A stretch of 64,000 bases of DNA from Pectinophora gossypiella (Eukaryota; Arthropoda; Insecta; Lepidoptera; Gelechiidae). The position numbers were made by a program, and so were the translations under genes. The stretch is taken from the NCBI RefSeq assembly GCF_024362695.1, contig NC_065412.1, forward strand, positions 3,409,992 through 3,473,991, written 5' to 3'. The notes beneath the pieces were generated by a model. That model searched no databases and was not told the DNA's origin. It saw only the letters and a program-made list of their open reading frames with translations. Below, in pieces: positions 33,367 through 43,797 of this stretch; the stretch's first letter is position 1; each line of letters opens with the position of its first letter.

Positions 33367-34927
33367 CCACAATTATAGGTAAAACAGATTTTAACATTTT
33401 ACTTGAATCAACAAGACCTATCAATCTCAATGAAAAATATCTTTATTCACTAGGTAATGTATATATGGTTTCAAATTGGACCGTATTTTTATACCTATAA
33501 ATAAATATTTATTGTCGAAAATTTCATACGTCTGAGGCAAGAAAAACGTTGTAATCGTCCAATCGCCCGTGTGCGCTCCCCAAGGAAGTGTAAGCCACAG
33601 TCGTAGCGCACAGCCCGATCAAACAGTTTGCCACCAACATTATTGCTCGCAGTCACCCAATCTGCTCGCGAGCGGCTCGTTCTCACGTCTTTGTTCCGCC
33701 TCCCTGAACACCAAACGAACCACCAAGTACCAAGAAATTTTCAACCGTTTCAAGTATTTGTTGACCTACTTCGTTGAGATTGATTTTCTTGTTTAGGTAA
33801 TTACATGTTATGTGTGAGGTGGGTCGCTTATACAGTTTAAATTGCTTTCCATGTTGGAGTTTCTCAATTTCCAATTAATCCGTGTGTTTGCTTAATTACT
33901 TTTTTACCACATCGAAAGTCTGTTTGTTTTTATTTTAATTAATCACGCACGATTGCAACGTTATTGAAATTTACGCTTAACATATTTAATTTATTTCTCG
34001 AGTAATAATTATCCATATTCAAAGAAGTGTACTTAAATACTTATTTCCATTCGAATGCGAAACGTAACGTCACGTAACTATTTCTATGCAAATCATGCCA
34101 CGGACTCTTATAAAATCATTTTTCTCTTGTACTCAAACAGCTCAATGCTTTCATTACCATAAGTTCGATCAATCAAACACACGAAAAGACTTCCGATTTA
34201 TATTCCGTCCCAACTAACGTCAATGTTGGATTTCCCTGACGCGTCAAAATTGGGCGTAAACAGCCAGACAGCGGCATAAAAAATGTACAGGGAGCGTCAT
34301 TGGGGCAATATTCCCGCATCTTGTATTCAAGGCGGTCCCCTTCAATACGACTTAGAACGCCAATGGCGTCGATACGATGCTTACATGCTCCGATAGGGGC
34401 AACGCGTATTGGCAATTGCATAGCACTGGGAATTTTGTGTTGCTTGCCTTTGTGGAAAATTTGCAACGTGACAAAGTAGCTCTGGCGGTTCTTGTGTTTC
34501 AGTAGTTTAGTGAAGTTGGGAAACATTTTCTAACAGAAGAGGAAAATTGTGCGGTATTGAGTTTAAATCCCAAAGGTGCGGTGTTTGTATGAGTTTCTAA
34601 GACTTTAAGGGGTCAATATGAGAAATTTTAAAAGCTCAAATGAACACGGCATGACGTGGCATCGCCTGGATCCCCCAAATCGGTAGGCAGAAGTAAAGTA
34701 TATATACACCGACTCCTTGCAAGCTATTTTGTGTTGCTGTTTATTACGCTCAAATGAAACTCTTAATAAAAGTTGATTTATTATATATTATGATAATTAT
34801 GTATCGAACCGATTCAAATATACTTATTCAGCTTTTCCGTTGTAAGTAGATAGTGAGTTAATCGATCAATTTCTCATTATTTACTAAAATTCACACACGT
34901 CGTATCCAGTTTTTATTTAAGTACATT
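33367..34927. other. Unassigned intergenic DNA
   Basis: Slightly GC-richer patches at 33540-33720 and 34190-34460 carry open frames of 63-117 codons on the minus strand. None has a domain I recognise. No repeat family found. Confidence 0.4.
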
Positions 34928-35279
34928 ACAGGTACATTAACGACCTCCGTGGTCCAGTGGTTGAGCGTTGTGCTCACGATCTGGAGGTCCCGGGTTCGAA
35001 TCCCGGTGGGGACAAATCACAAAAACCACTTTGTGATCCCTAGTTTGGTTAGGACATTACAGGCTGATCACCTGATTGTCCAAAAAGTAAGATGATCCGT
35101 GCTTCGGAATGCACGTTAAGCCGTTGGTCCCGGTTATTACTTACTAATGTGAGTTAGTAGTCGTTACATGAGCCATGTCAGGGGCCTATGGCGGCTCAGT
35201 AATAACCCTGACACCGGGTTGATGGGATTGGTATTCCACCTCACAACCCACACGATAAGAAAAGAAAGACAGGTACATT
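34928..35279 (+). mobile_element. Full-length SINE-B with 11-bp target duplication
   Basis: ACAGGTACATT at 34928-34938 and 35269-35279. Head GACCTCCGTGGTCCAGTGGT and B box GGGTTCGAATCCCGG; collinear with 31466 to the CACACGATAAG end. Confidence 0.93.
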
Positions 35280-37038
35280 GTTTTTGAACGACAGCGTTAC
35301 ACAATATTATAATTTTGGGCTTTCGAAATAGTTTATTTTTTGAAGTGACTTTAGTAACAAATGGAGTCAGCTATCCCCTAGGGCTCTAACTAGGACTAAT
35401 ATGTGTTATCATCTGCGACAAATCTTCAAACAAAACACGTCAAAACAACTCAATTCATTTCAGTTTTCTTACTTACTTCAACAAGTTCAACAACAAAAGA
35501 TCGAACGCCGCCTCCATTACCCCTGGGACAGAACGTTGTAACAACTGAAAATCAACGTCAAACTTTTTAAAAGTGAGGAGAAAATCACCAACAAATAATC
35601 TTAAGATTATTTTTTGTAACTCAAATCCAATTACATTTTTCAACTACTGCTTCACTTTTGACTCATATAGTCAAAATATTTTACATCACTTTCCTTTCTT
35701 TCCTTGTAGTATACTTATACCTATTCCTATTTCATCTTCGTGCGTTCGTTGCGGTGTAGATTGCCGCTTTGGTATATCGCTATAAACATGTGTTTGTAAA
35801 AACAAGCAGTCTATGCTGCGCAAGCAACTTCGTTGGGTGTCGCAATTTGATTGTAATATCTTTAGTATAAGATGTACTAGTATAATAATATGTGGGATTA
35901 ATGTCGGGACAAACCCTTTTAGGGTTTTCCGATGTTAACTATTTAAAATGTAGCATTAAATTGTATCTATGATAAATAAATAAAATAATAAATAAATCTT
36001 TTAATCTATTCTAAGTACCTATAAAGTACAAAAAAGCACATAGACCGGCAACAATGATCAGCATCCTACAAAAAGTGCTCACCATCCAATCTCAATTTGG
36101 CTGCCACATAATTCCCTCAGTGTACGTTTCCCTTCCAACACGACATACGTCGGTGACGAATGAACTCGGAAGATGGATCGGCAACTTTGACAAACGACTT
36201 CACCCGGTGACGGACGCACGCACGGCGAATTGGTGCGTTACGGCGAGTGTACACATGGGTTTATTTAAATATCGAATTGTTTTAGCCTTAAATTCAATTT
36301 GAATTCGAATTCAAACTCGAATTCAAATTCAAATATATATTTCACAAATATATTCATATAATTGGTAATAACATAATGGATAAAACAATGTTGTATAGAA
36401 ATTAGTTACTTACCTCATCATTATTACAGGTCTCAAACGTTTGTTTCAGACGATATAATAATACCATTGTCTTGATTTGGTGCACTACTTGAATGTCAAT
36501 CTCATAGTTACTTATTAATTTATCTCGTTATACGCAGTGTCAGCGAGTTTCTATGTTCATCAATAGTTACATTTATTGTGTATTACAATTTCAATTCAAA
36601 ACTAAGTTCTTGTAACAACAATAAAATAAAGGAAACAAAAACACTGAGTAACTATTTTCAGGACTACCTTTACTTAAATAATTATATCGCATCACATTTG
36701 AATAAATCACTCATTAAAATCACAAACATTAAAATCTGACAAAAAACACAACCTCGGTTGTAATAACGAATAAAGCTGTCAAAAAGTCTCATTATTTATG
36801 TATGCCACATTATCGTGACGTTTATACTCCCCTTTATAAGGAAGGGTACACACAAAGCGATTTGAATAGGGTTAATGTGGCTTGGTGATTAAACGAAGTA
36901 CGTGTATAGGCTACTTTAAGCTGAAAGAGCTTAATGCTGAAGTTCGAGGTGTTATTAATCACTGTTTTGTTAGTGTGCGCCTTAAGAATAGACGTGCGGA
37001 GGCATGAAGTAACGCTCAATTATTTATAAATAGGTACA
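35280..37038. other. Unassigned intergenic DNA
   Basis: AT-rich. 36299-36335 is a run of overlapping GAATTC palindromes (TTGAATTCGAATTCAA). Short open frames show no domain. No repeat family recognised. Confidence 0.45.
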
Positions 37039-37230
37039 TACAGGGTGTGCGTGACATTGAACGAATATTGAGAAGTATGATTCCGCTCATGATTCTAAGT
37101 TAATATCAAGTGGAAATTTCGTATTCCGATTTCAAAATTAATGTTTTTTTTTTGAAATTTTCACTTGACATTAACTCATTAAGCCGAATCATCCCCCTTA
37201 GTATTTGTGACTATGTTACTTACACCCGTA
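37039..37230. mobile_element. M1 element, left member of the second pair
   Basis: TA-CAGGGTGTGCGTGACATTG at the left and TACTTACACCCG-TA at the right, with inverted inner arms GAAATTTTCACTTGACATTA and AATATCAAGTGGAAATTTCG. Confidence 0.75.
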
Positions 37231-37249
37231 TAAGTACGTACAGGTAGCC

Positions 37250-37396
37250 GTACGGTCACGAGTATTAATATGTTTACACTTTGAAACCATGTCACATTAA
37301 CTTTTTTGACAAATTAAACCGTAGGTCTCATTAAATGTCAAATATGATAGTGCGACAAGGTTCTAAAATGGGTCATGATATTGCTCATGACTGTAC
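37250..37396. mobile_element. M2 element, copy 2, inside an M1 pair
   Basis: GTACGGTCACGAGTATTAAT to ATTGCTCATGACTGTAC. It sits in the spacer between two M1 elements; the corresponding spacer at 23762-23795 lacks it. Confidence 0.78.
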
Positions 37397-37403
37397 AAGT
37401 ACT

Positions 37404-37577
37404 TATTGGTGTTAGTGACACCGAATACTGAGGGGGATGATTCAGATCATGATTCTGAGGTTATATCAAGCGGAATTTCATGTCAGAAAATACATCGGAA
37501 AATTCTACTTAATTCACTCAGAATCGTGGTCTGAATCTTCTCTCAAAGTTTTCGTTACGATGTCACTAACAGCCTGT
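37404..37577. mobile_element. M1 element, right member of the second pair
   Basis: TA-TTGGTGTTAGTGACACCG at the left and ATGTCACTAACAGCCTG-TA at the right. The left end matches 23794 exactly for over 25 bp, including the upstream AAGTACT spacer. Confidence 0.78.
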
Positions 37578-38319
37578 ATATACTTGTATACCCCTATTAT
37601 ACTCGTACATTCACGCCCGTAATTCCTTAGCCATAACAAAACACTTCTGGGGCCTTAGCCAAGTGGTAATCGATATGACAATCATTTTTTTGACCAATTT
37701 TCGACCAATAAGTCCGCCTATTGTACTATTTCCGTTTCTTTTCTGTTTTGTATTACCTGTATGCACAATAAAGTATTTTAATTGTCAAGTCCAGAAAAAA
37801 ATATTTTCCAATTACACCTTAAAATTATTTAATGTGTGAAACAATAAATAATTATGATGCAGAGTGGCAGGCACGATGCAATAACATGAATGAAATAACG
37901 TTACAACCTTCCACCTCGTTCGGGATTTAATCGTTTTATTAACTACATTCCCGAAATTCATGTTGAGAAATTTTACTTCCAACGAACAGTTATTTACTAA
38001 GTAGTATTTACCTAATGAATTTTCTAGATAGATCGGAGTGATGAACAGTTTTGCACTTGATATTGGGCAGCTATGTGTAAAACTAGGCATACAAAACATT
38101 CTCAGTAAGTAAGTGAATATTTTCTGCGTTATCCGTTTATTTGAAAATATAGTAGGTAAGTACATACATTTCTAAAGAGGTGTCAATTATATATCAATCA
38201 TCTATGATCCAAACATAAATACACAAATTCGAATAAAGTGAAATAGGGGCCTTTTAGAGATCTTTTAATTTTTATTTATTTTTATTTCCTCGCCTTATAT
38301 TTTATTACTTGTCTGAAAG
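37578..38319. other. Unassigned DNA with a possible LINE end at 37720-37790
   Basis: TGCACAATAAAGTATTTTAA at 37762-37781 resembles an LT2 tail. The 117-codon minus-strand open frame 37812-38165 has no recognised domain. Confidence 0.4.
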
Positions 38320-38420
38320 AAATTGCTTTAAGTGATAAGGCCGAAATTTTCCATGTACCTACCTAGTTAAGTCTCTCTTGTCACAATTTTATTTATTTTG
38401 GTGCAATAACAATACAAATA
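38320..38420 (+). mobile_element. LT2 LINE 3' end
   Basis: TTTAAGTGATAAGGCCGAAA, AGTTAAGTCTCTCTTGTCAC and GGTGCAATAACAATAC; diverged tail. Confidence 0.6.
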
Positions 38421-38435
38421 CTCTAAAATATACCT

Positions 38436-38535
38436 TAAATAAATAGCCTATATACGTCCCACTGCTGGGCACAGGCCTCCCCTCAATCAACCGGAAGGGG
38501 TATGGAGCATACTCCACCACGCTGCTCCACTGCGT
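38436..38535 (-). mobile_element. SINE-A 3' fragment
   Basis: TAGCCTATATACGTCCCACT, CTCCCCTCAATCAACCGGAA and GGAGCATACTCCACCACGCT; it breaks off at CCACTGCG and meets a family N piece. Confidence 0.85.
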
Positions 38536-38536
38536 G

Positions 38537-38605
38537 GTGCAGAGCGAAGAGTTGCCGTTCTACACGTAGAGTTATTTTTTATTCCATGATTTGGGGTAAA
38601 AAGAA
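38537..38605. repeat. Family N fragment
   Basis: GCGAAGAGTTGCCGTTCTAC, ACGTAGAGTTATTTTTTATT and CCATGATTTGGGGTAAAA match the right end of 10139-10345. Confidence 0.55.
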
Positions 38606-38722
38606 ATAAGAAGCGAACACCCCTTTTGTGTGTTTGCAGTAAGTGGAATTCCTAAAATATTCAAAAAAAAATATAAAGAAAATATAATATAATAAAATAT
38701 ACCTTATTTTAGAGTATTTGTA

Positions 38723-38800
38723 GAGCCCGATACGAACCAGTGACACTACGATAGGATGTAAATCACATATTCTCCGAACAGAGCTATTGCAGATCTATAC
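38723..38800 (-). mobile_element. SINE-H head fragment
   Basis: On the minus strand: AGCTCTGTTCGGAGAATATG and a B-box-like GGTTCGTATCGGGCTC. Only the tRNA-like part remains. Confidence 0.5.
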
Positions 38801-38911
38801 TCTCCGTTGAGAATAAAAGTGAGCGGTTGTCCATAACAGCTTACACTCTTCAGGGTTTCGAAAACATAATTACTTACTTACAAAATAATTCCAGTACATA
38901 TTCTAAGAGAG

Positions 38912-39385
38912 GGGACACACCAGCTTAGCCGCTCTATTGCGTCATCGCAACGCTATGATTTTAACACGCAGACAAGAACGACGACGTCGAAACGCGTTCT
39001 GTGGTATTTATGTATTTATGAACAGCTATCGGTCAGGCGTCGCAACGGATCCACAATCCATAATAATTCCCGCATATAGGTATCTTAGCTGGGAAAGAGA
39101 TCACACCAGCTTATAGCTATATTGAATCGTCAACGCAACGCTATAATTTCAACTCACTAACAACAAGGAGAACGTCGAAACGCCTTCTATGGTCGGTATG
39201 TTAATTTATGAACCGCTGTCAGTCAGGCGTCCCAACGGATCCAAAATGCTTAAAAATTACTAATAGGTATACTAGCTAACCGAGAGACCATACCAACTAA
39301 TAGCTACTTATATTGAGTCATCATCGCAATGCTTATAATTTCAACATGCTGAGAACAACTGAGCCATCATCAATAAAAGCGGTCG
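38912..39385. repeat. Diverged tandem repeat, period about 186 bp, 2.5 units
   Basis: CACACCAGCTTA (38916), CACACCAGCTTA (39102) and CATACCAACTA (39289) mark unit starts. Each is followed by ATTG..TC.TCGCAACGCTAT, ACGTCGAAACGC and GTCAGGCGTC.CAACGGATCC where complete. GCGTCGCAACGCATCG at 39630 suggests a further remnant. Confidence 0.75.
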
Positions 39386-39906
39386 AATGTCGTACTCTTT
39401 GTTACTTAATTCATAAACAAAATTCTAAAAAAAGTCGAAAGATTTTTGATCATCTTAGACTGGCTTCTATTTATGGATTAGCATTTTATACCTACTTTAT
39501 TTATCTTTGATCCAATTAAACACCCTATTCTTTATTGGACAAAATGAACATATAACACAGGAATACAAATTAAACGAACGTGCAAAAGAACGTAGGAAAA
39601 AGTTGATTTATGGAGCACTAACGGTTATACGCGTCGCAACGCATCGACAACGCATCGTATGGCCTCACTCTTACAGTGTAGCAGATATCTAACAAAAACT
39701 CCATGCTCGTCCGTCCTCATGAATCAATGTCCGTGCTAACCAACACTACAGTAAATTAACTTAAGCTTTATATTTTAGCTATTTAAAATAACATAGGTGA
39801 AAAGGACCGATATTATACCTATATAATGATCTAGTTAATTGATTCCACGTTTCCTCAGCTTATCAAAATATACTAGAGTTATATACTAGCCAGAGTAATA
39901 TATATA

Positions 39907-39992
39907 TGTAGTATGTGTGTGTGTGTGTGTGTGTGTTTGTGTGTGTGTATGGTGCGTGTGTGTGTATGTGTGTGTGTGTAATGTATGTATTT
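39907..39992. repeat. GT-rich microsatellite
   Basis: Interrupted GT repeats with TATG and GTGC interruptions over about 80 bp. Confidence 0.9.
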
Positions 39993-40055
39993 TTATTGTA
40001 GGCAAAAAGTCGATACACTATAAGAATCTATATTAATCATAAGCTTACGACTACG

Positions 40056-40340
40056 ACTTACGCCTACGGTGTAATGGTTAACTCGCTCGTCATGGCTTGA
40101 CAAGAGCTGCGGGTTCAAATCCCGTCCGAGTCAGATTTTGTCGATTTATATTGTCTCTTTCCTTACCCTAACCGGGGTAGTCAGAGGTACATCCATCGCA
40201 AGAACTAAGTACCCACACCTCACTGAGCTTCCTTTAGACCAAAATGACCGGTGGTAGGCCGTATCGCCGTTTTTAAGGGTCCAGGTCAGCTGCGTTGGTA
40301 AAAACTGCACTTAAGACCACTTCCCGTTTGACAACCAAGT
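40056..40340 (+). mobile_element. SINE-D with tRNA-like head
   Basis: Head CCTACGGTGTAATGGTTAAC, CTCGTCATGGCTTGACAAGA and B box GGGTTCAAATCCCGTCCGAG. The body has GGGGTAGTCAGAGGTACATC, CACCTCACTGAGCTTCC and GGCCGTATCGCCG. It is the best family D copy and not a functional tRNA, because the acceptor ends do not pair. Confidence 0.8.
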
Positions 40341-40804
40341 CCATGTCGATGTACCACAGGACCTCAGTGATTTTTTTGAAAATTAAACACGAAAAAATAA
40401 CGTTTAACAGACAATCTAAATATAGTCCTCCTTATCGTGTCCGATAACGGCAACCTTAGTCATGTCTGTTATGCGCTCTAATGTGGCTGGCGACACCGAT
40501 CTTTGCTACAGACAACACAACAACATGCATTTAATGCATTTTAAATCTAAACATGCATTTCGCCCTGCAAATTCTGTAAGGTAAGTTGTGTGAAGTTAAA
40601 AAAGCTGATGCGCTTTCACTAAGCTCCGAGCTCATGAATCAATGTCGGCACTAACCATATATTCACACAGCGCTAGTTTATTGGACAAAACACAACGTAG
40701 ATGTCCCAACACCAGTTTTGTATTTAGTGCTAACTTGTTAAATAGATTAGTTAAACATGGATAGTCAGTTTACATAACATAACTTAAGCTCTTGACTATA
40801 TTTT

Positions 40805-41042
40805 TGATCCCTAGTTCGGTTAGGACATCACAGGCTGATCACCTGATTGTCCGAAAGTAAGAAGATCCGTGCTTCAGAAGGCACGTTAAGCCGTTGCGCC
40901 CGGTTACTATTTACTGATATAAATGAGTAATTAGTAATCGTTACATGAGCCATGTCAGGGGCCTTTGGTGGCTCAATCATAACCCTGACACCAGGATTGA
41001 TGAGGTTCGTATTCCACCTCACTAACTACACGATAAGAAAAA
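40805..41042 (+). mobile_element. SINE-B, head missing
   Basis: Starts at GATCCCTAGTTCGGTTAGGA and is collinear with 34928 through ATTGTCCGAAAGTAAGAAGA and CGTTAAGCCGTT to an ACACGATAAGAAAAA end. Confidence 0.85.
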
Positions 41043-41203
41043 GCTCACGACTATAATTATTATCCCGATTGGGGCGGTCAGAGTACATCCATCGCAAGAC
41101 TAAATACCCACTCGTAACGAAGCTTCTTGTTAAACCAACGAGATAGGTAGTGCCGTATCGTTGTCTATAATGCTCCAACCAACTGTGTTAGTGTGGTCAA
41201 TTT
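41043..41203 (+). mobile_element. SINE-D body fragment
   Basis: GGGGCGGTCAGAGTACATCC, ATCGCAAGACTAAATACCCA and GTGCCGTATCGTTGTCTATA; directly follows a SINE-B. Confidence 0.65.
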
Positions 41204-41576
41204 GAAATGAAAATCATCATCAGCCGTATGACGCCCACTGCTGGGCATAGGCCACCCCCAAGGATCTCCACGACGATCGGTCCTGCGCTGCCCGCATCCA
41301 GCGGCTTCGCGCGACCTTCACCAGATCGTCGGTCCACCTTGTAGCGGGCCTACCCACTGAGCGTCGTCCGACACGTGGTCGCCATTCTAGAACCTTTCCG
41401 CCCCATCGGCCATCGGTTCTCCTCGCTATGTGTCCTGTCCACTGCCACTTCAGCTTTGTGATTCTCCGAGCTATGTCGGTGACTTTAGTTCTCCTGCGGA
41501 TCTCCTCATTTCTGATTCGATCGAGCAGGGAAATACCGAGCATAGCTCTCTCCATTGCCCGCCCCGAAATGAAAAT
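41204..41576 (-). pseudogene. RTE-type LINE 3' end with 11-bp target duplication
   Basis: GAAATGAAAAT is duplicated at 41204-41214 and 41566-41576. The 351-bp minus-strand insert is one open frame: ERAMLGISLLDRIRNEEIRR, TDIARRITKLKWQWTGHIAR, VGRRSVGRPATRWTDDLVKV and SSWRSLGVAYAQQWASYG, then a stop. I recall this block as the C-terminus of RTE-clade endonuclease-reverse transcriptases, after the polymerase domain. It ends GGCTGATGATG with almost no 3' UTR. Heavy 5' truncation leaves no catalytic residues. Confidence 0.9.
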
Positions 41577-41866
41577 AATTATGGTTAATTAATATATCCA
41601 GTCGTAATTTAGGGCCACTTTAATAGATCACATTTGACAGCATCAGATTCACAATACACATATTGAAATTTGAACCTTATAACTGTGAAGTTAAGGAGAC
41701 TACAAATATGATCTACTCAATTGACTCCTTATATGGTTTTAAGCCATAGAGCAACACGAACTTCTGCTCAGCTATTTTCGCATGAAAATGGGTAAAGGCC
41801 TTCGTGTGGCGTGGAAACTCATATTCATACTTTGAATCGTTATTTTTTACATGTATATTGGCTTTA

Positions 41867-42053
41867 TCGAACGTCTCATACATACATACATAAACAGCCT
41901 ATATACTTTCCACTGCTGGGCACAGGCCTCCCCTCAATCAACCGGTGGGGGTATGGAGCATACTCCACCACGCTGCTCAAACGCGGGTTGGTGGAGGTGT
42001 TTTTACGGCTTAACCGGGACCAACGGCCCATAACGAACGTCGAACGTCTCATA
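41867..42053 (-). mobile_element. SINE-A, 5'-truncated, 14-bp target duplication
   Basis: TCGAACGTCTCATA at 41867-41880 and 42040-42053. The insert (159 bp) spans the tail to CGTTGGTCCCGG on the minus strand, with two changes in the TCCCACTGCTGGG core. Confidence 0.93.
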
Positions 42054-42571
42054 ATACGCCTAAAACTACTGCAGCTTCTCACAATCTCTATAGCAAAGAA
42101 AAAGTAGCTTCAAGAAATACCTTAGCACAGGGCTTTAGATGTTCGTAAAATAAAAAGCATGGAGACGGAAATATTCGTTGCCCATTTCCCATTTAATCTT
42201 ACTTCTGATACCACAGTAAGACCACAAATTACGGAGTCCTTCGGATAAAGTTATATACCAAGCTATTTAAGAGTATTCCTTGTCGGTTGTCCATCATTAT
42301 GATTGATTATAATAATATTGGTCTCATTCTTGTACCATTACCTTGAAGTCTGAGGAGACATTATTTCTTTGAAATACACAAAGAAAAGTACTTTTTACTT
42401 GATAAATGAAGATTTTTGTATCATATTTTAGTCTGGACACTTTCTTTTGTGGTGTTAAATTACTTTCATTACGGTGTTACTAAGTGGTGTCACTATTTTT
42501 AGTATAATTTTAAAACCTATTAAGTCAACAAAATATTGTTCGCGCTTAGTTTGCGCTAAAAGTACGTATAT

Positions 42572-42757
42572 TGGCCAAATTGCAGATGTCCTTAGAAAAA
42601 GTTCAGTACGATCTACTCTGAACCGGCGTGCGTGTATGAAACATTTTGATGAATGTGGAGGAAGCAATAGAATTGTGTTAGGATCGACAAATGGGATCAA
42701 ATAGTCTCTGCTTACCCCGCGGTGGGAAATAGGCGTGAGTTTATGTATGTATGTATA
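42572..42757 (+). pseudogene. Second copy of the TATG-tailed LINE end
   Basis: CAGATGTCCTTAGAAAAAGT, CTACTCTGAACCGGCGTGCG and AATAGTCTCTGCTTACCCCG match 27530-27690 closely. It ends GGCGTGAGTTTATGTATGTA. The open frame is broken by small changes. Confidence 0.85.
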
Positions 42758-43639
42758 TAAAACATCAGCCTTAAGTATTTTAAAAATGCAAGTGCATTTC
42801 TCGGATAACATTTTTCTCAAAAGCGGACTAAAAGTATATCCAACCCATGTCATAAAAAATATAATAGTTTTAAAAAGAAGAACCCTTAAATTATTCTTTT
42901 TTATACAAGTAAAACCATTGAATGGTGAACTAAGTACCCGAGTTTCGGCGATTTTTATTAGACCGACTTGATATGTGGTGAAAATAAAATATATACTCGT
43001 AATGAGTATTTTTCTAGTAAATATAAAATAATAGAGTAATGAGCTCATTGTAATGGATGTAAATGGACGGATGAGATAGTTATCTATACATCCCGCCCAG
43101 ATTATCACAGTAGGGACCCTAGTATAATGGCCTACTCCTTATTAATCAAGCCTCAAGCTAGCCAAAGCACAGTACAGAGATAAGCTTTCAATTATTCAAA
43201 TGTTGCCCTGTGGTCCCGCTAGTATCTCATCAATCATTAATTATAATTTCTAATTTTACTCCCATTTAATAAAAATTAGAGTATAACTTACTCAAAATTA
43301 TTTTTAACAAAAAATGGAGTATAACTTAAAGTACAGAGTACAGAGTTTTATAACTATTACAAACTATTGTTTGTAATTGCTAACACAAAGCACACACTAT
43401 AATAGCACATGTTTTTTATGCCTTGTTTTAACGTATGTTACAATGTTTACCTAAACGTCATTTTACTTCGTCATTCTTAAAATAAAATCCTAAGATATTA
43501 TGATGATAATAAATTGTATATAATGACAACTTATTACAATGGTCAATCGTGTTTAAGCGGACACAATCGAGTTTTTTATTCCTGGAATAGAATAAAATAA
43601 AATTAAAGCAGCTGAACACAGTCTCTGTTTTTTTTTCTT
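42758..43639. other. Unassigned AT-rich intergenic DNA
   Basis: No gene or repeat recognised. The 217-codon minus-strand open frame 42455-43108 runs through the LINE fragment and is not a gene. Confidence 0.45.
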
Positions 43640-43797
43640 TTAGGCACGTGAAGCCGTTGGTCCCGGTTACTACTTACTGATGTAAGTACGTAGTCGTTAA
43701 GTCACGTCAGGGGCCTTTGGCGATTCAATAATAATCCTGGCACCAGGGTTGATGAGGTTGGTCATCCACCCCACAACCCACACGTTAAGAAGATTTA
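43640..43797 (+). mobile_element. SINE-B 3' half
   Basis: GGCACGTGAAGCCGTTGGTC, CGGTTACTACTTACTGATGT and CACCAGGGTTGATGAGGTTG, ending CACACGTTAAGAAGATT. Confidence 0.85.

Noticed and set aside
34173..34526. 117-codon minus-strand open frame as a host gene
   Set aside because: Sequence composition is slightly unusual but no motif, signal or family was recognised.
36299..36335. GAATTC palindrome run as a regulatory site
   Set aside because: Looks like simple AATTC/AAATTC repetition of the kind that also ends LINE copies in this window; no other support.
40060..40136. Functional tRNA gene
   Set aside because: A and B boxes are present but the acceptor ends do not pair and a SINE body follows. 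The same holds for the heads at 18931, 31478, 34945 and 47128.
42455..43108. 217-codon minus-strand open frame
   Set aside because: It runs antisense through the LINE fragment at 42572-42757 and AT-rich flanks; a chance frame.
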